A DNA stretch of 64,000 nt from Conus ventricosus (Eukaryota > Mollusca > Gastropoda > Neogastropoda > Conidae): positions 48,505,033 through 48,569,032 of the forward strand of contig CM031618.1 in NCBI GenBank assembly GCA_018398815.1. Reading direction: 5' to 3'. Position 1 is the first letter of the stretch. Each line of letters starts with the position of its first letter. The translations under genes and the position numbers were made by a program. The notes under the pieces are model-generated. The model saw only the letters and a list, made by a program, of their open reading frames with translations. It searched no databases and had not been told where the DNA came from. Positions 63,384-64,000 of this stretch are shown one piece after another.

Positions 63384-64000
63384 ATGGATGAAGATTTTGA
63401 CGCGATTAATCCTATTGAAGAAGAAGAAGACGAAACAGAACTGGGCCCTTCATTGCAAGAAGAGCTTGAAGGAGCGGGTTCTTTACTCCCTAAACAACGT
63501 CAAGAACTATTGCGAGAAAGAATTCAATCATTCTATAGAAGCTTAGGACGAGAGCTACCAGGCGTGCTTGATCCTAACGATTTTGAGGGAAGATGGTGGG
63601 CATTTGTTATAAGAGCTGGTGCAGGGGTCCGTGTAAAAGCTACTTCAAAGCAAAACCCAAACAAGTTTTTAAAACTAAGCACAATAAGGCGAAAACTCCC
63701 TATTGCTAAGGCAGAACAATTAAACCTTATAGAGCTTAGAGCCGAAGCCGTTACTCGTTTACAGAACTTGGGCAAGAGTTGCCAACACAATCTAAAATAC
63801 AAAACATACCTCTTAAAGATTTAACACAAGAAGCAGATGAACTAATAGCAGAAATTGAAACGAGTTTAAGTGAGGAGACACAATTAAAAAACCCAAATTT
63901 ACGATTCTCCATTGCCTAGGGGTGAAATTCTAGGGCTTAATGCCGCTCTATGGACAATAAGGGGCGAACTAGAAAACAATTGGCAAAACTTGGTGGCTAG
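63384..64000 (+). pseudogene. Coiled-coil membrane protein, copy 2 (N-terminal part, runs off the window)
   Basis: Clean for 146 codons: an acidic N-terminus (MDEDFDAINPIEEEEDETEL), a globular segment LRERIQSFYRSLGRELPGVL and WWAFVIRAGAGVRVKATSKQ, then LSTIRRKLPIAKAEQLNLIE. A missing base near 63772 ends the frame; in the next frame it continues QEADELIAEIETSLSEETQL. The C-terminal membrane helices seen in copy 1 lie beyond 64000. It diverges from the capsid gene across a ~35-bp leader. Confidence 0.68.

Larger units (their letters stand above)
59001..64000. mobile_element. Polinton/Maverick element, copy 2 (partial)
   Basis: Colinear with ~40880-50530 of copy 1, same orientation, at high identity but with different indels. 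The LINE insertion is absent. It lacks both ends: the left is lost in the gap, the right continues past the window. It confirms gene order: small protein, hairpin, hydrophobic-core protein, structural-type protein, ATPase, capsid (all minus), then the coiled-coil membrane protein (plus). Confidence 0.9.

Overview
The window looks like nuclear DNA of an invertebrate animal, most likely a marine lophotrochozoan such as a mollusc (inference). The evidence is very dense microsatellites, many minisatellites, several retroelement superfamilies (Penelope-like elements, an I-type LINE with RNase H, L2/CR1-type LINEs), tRNA-derived SINE-like repeats and large Polinton/Maverick DNA elements. There is little host coding sequence: a possible three-exon gene at 6.3-12.5 kb and a possible first exon behind a TATA box at 17.5-17.9 kb. 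Single-base indels break almost every transposon ORF, so gene spans below are footprints and not clean frames.

Layout. 1-2945: a Penelope-like element (PLE-1, minus strand) in partial tandem arrangement, with a hammerhead ribozyme motif at its 5' end. 3063-5668: a ~660-bp tandem repeat, first inverted then direct, carrying type I hammerhead cores (retrozyme-like). 5.7-13.9 kb: minisatellites and microsatellites with the candidate host exons. 13.9-16.6 kb: an I-type LINE (minus) with an inverted 5' piece. 17-21.2 kb: a possible promoter and first exon, then a 30-bp minisatellite open on both strands. 21.9-23.2 kb: a tRNA-like SINE, a 44-bp minisatellite and the 5' end of a U2 snRNA. 23.35-31.2 kb: a ~3.4-kb direct segmental duplication. 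31.2-32.1 kb: the 3' end of an L2/CR1-type LINE.

32.6-55.7 kb is a nested structure. A second Penelope-like element (PLE-2, minus) is split inside its reverse-transcriptase ORF by a ~19.6-kb Polinton (33749-53322) with ~240-bp terminal inverted repeats. The Polinton encodes an integrase, protein-primed-type DNA polymerase B, packaging ATPase, major capsid protein and about ten conserved accessory or structural proteins. Its capsid gene is itself broken by a ~4.6-kb LINE insertion. Bases ~45060-49870, covering most of that insertion and the adjoining capsid piece, are visibly degraded in base quality.

55.7-58.0 kb holds another LINE (plus), which runs into a 1000-N gap. 59001-64000 is the middle of a second Polinton in the same orientation, colinear with 40.9-50.5 kb of the first and lacking the LINE insertion. 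It serves as the cleaner reference for the damaged copy.
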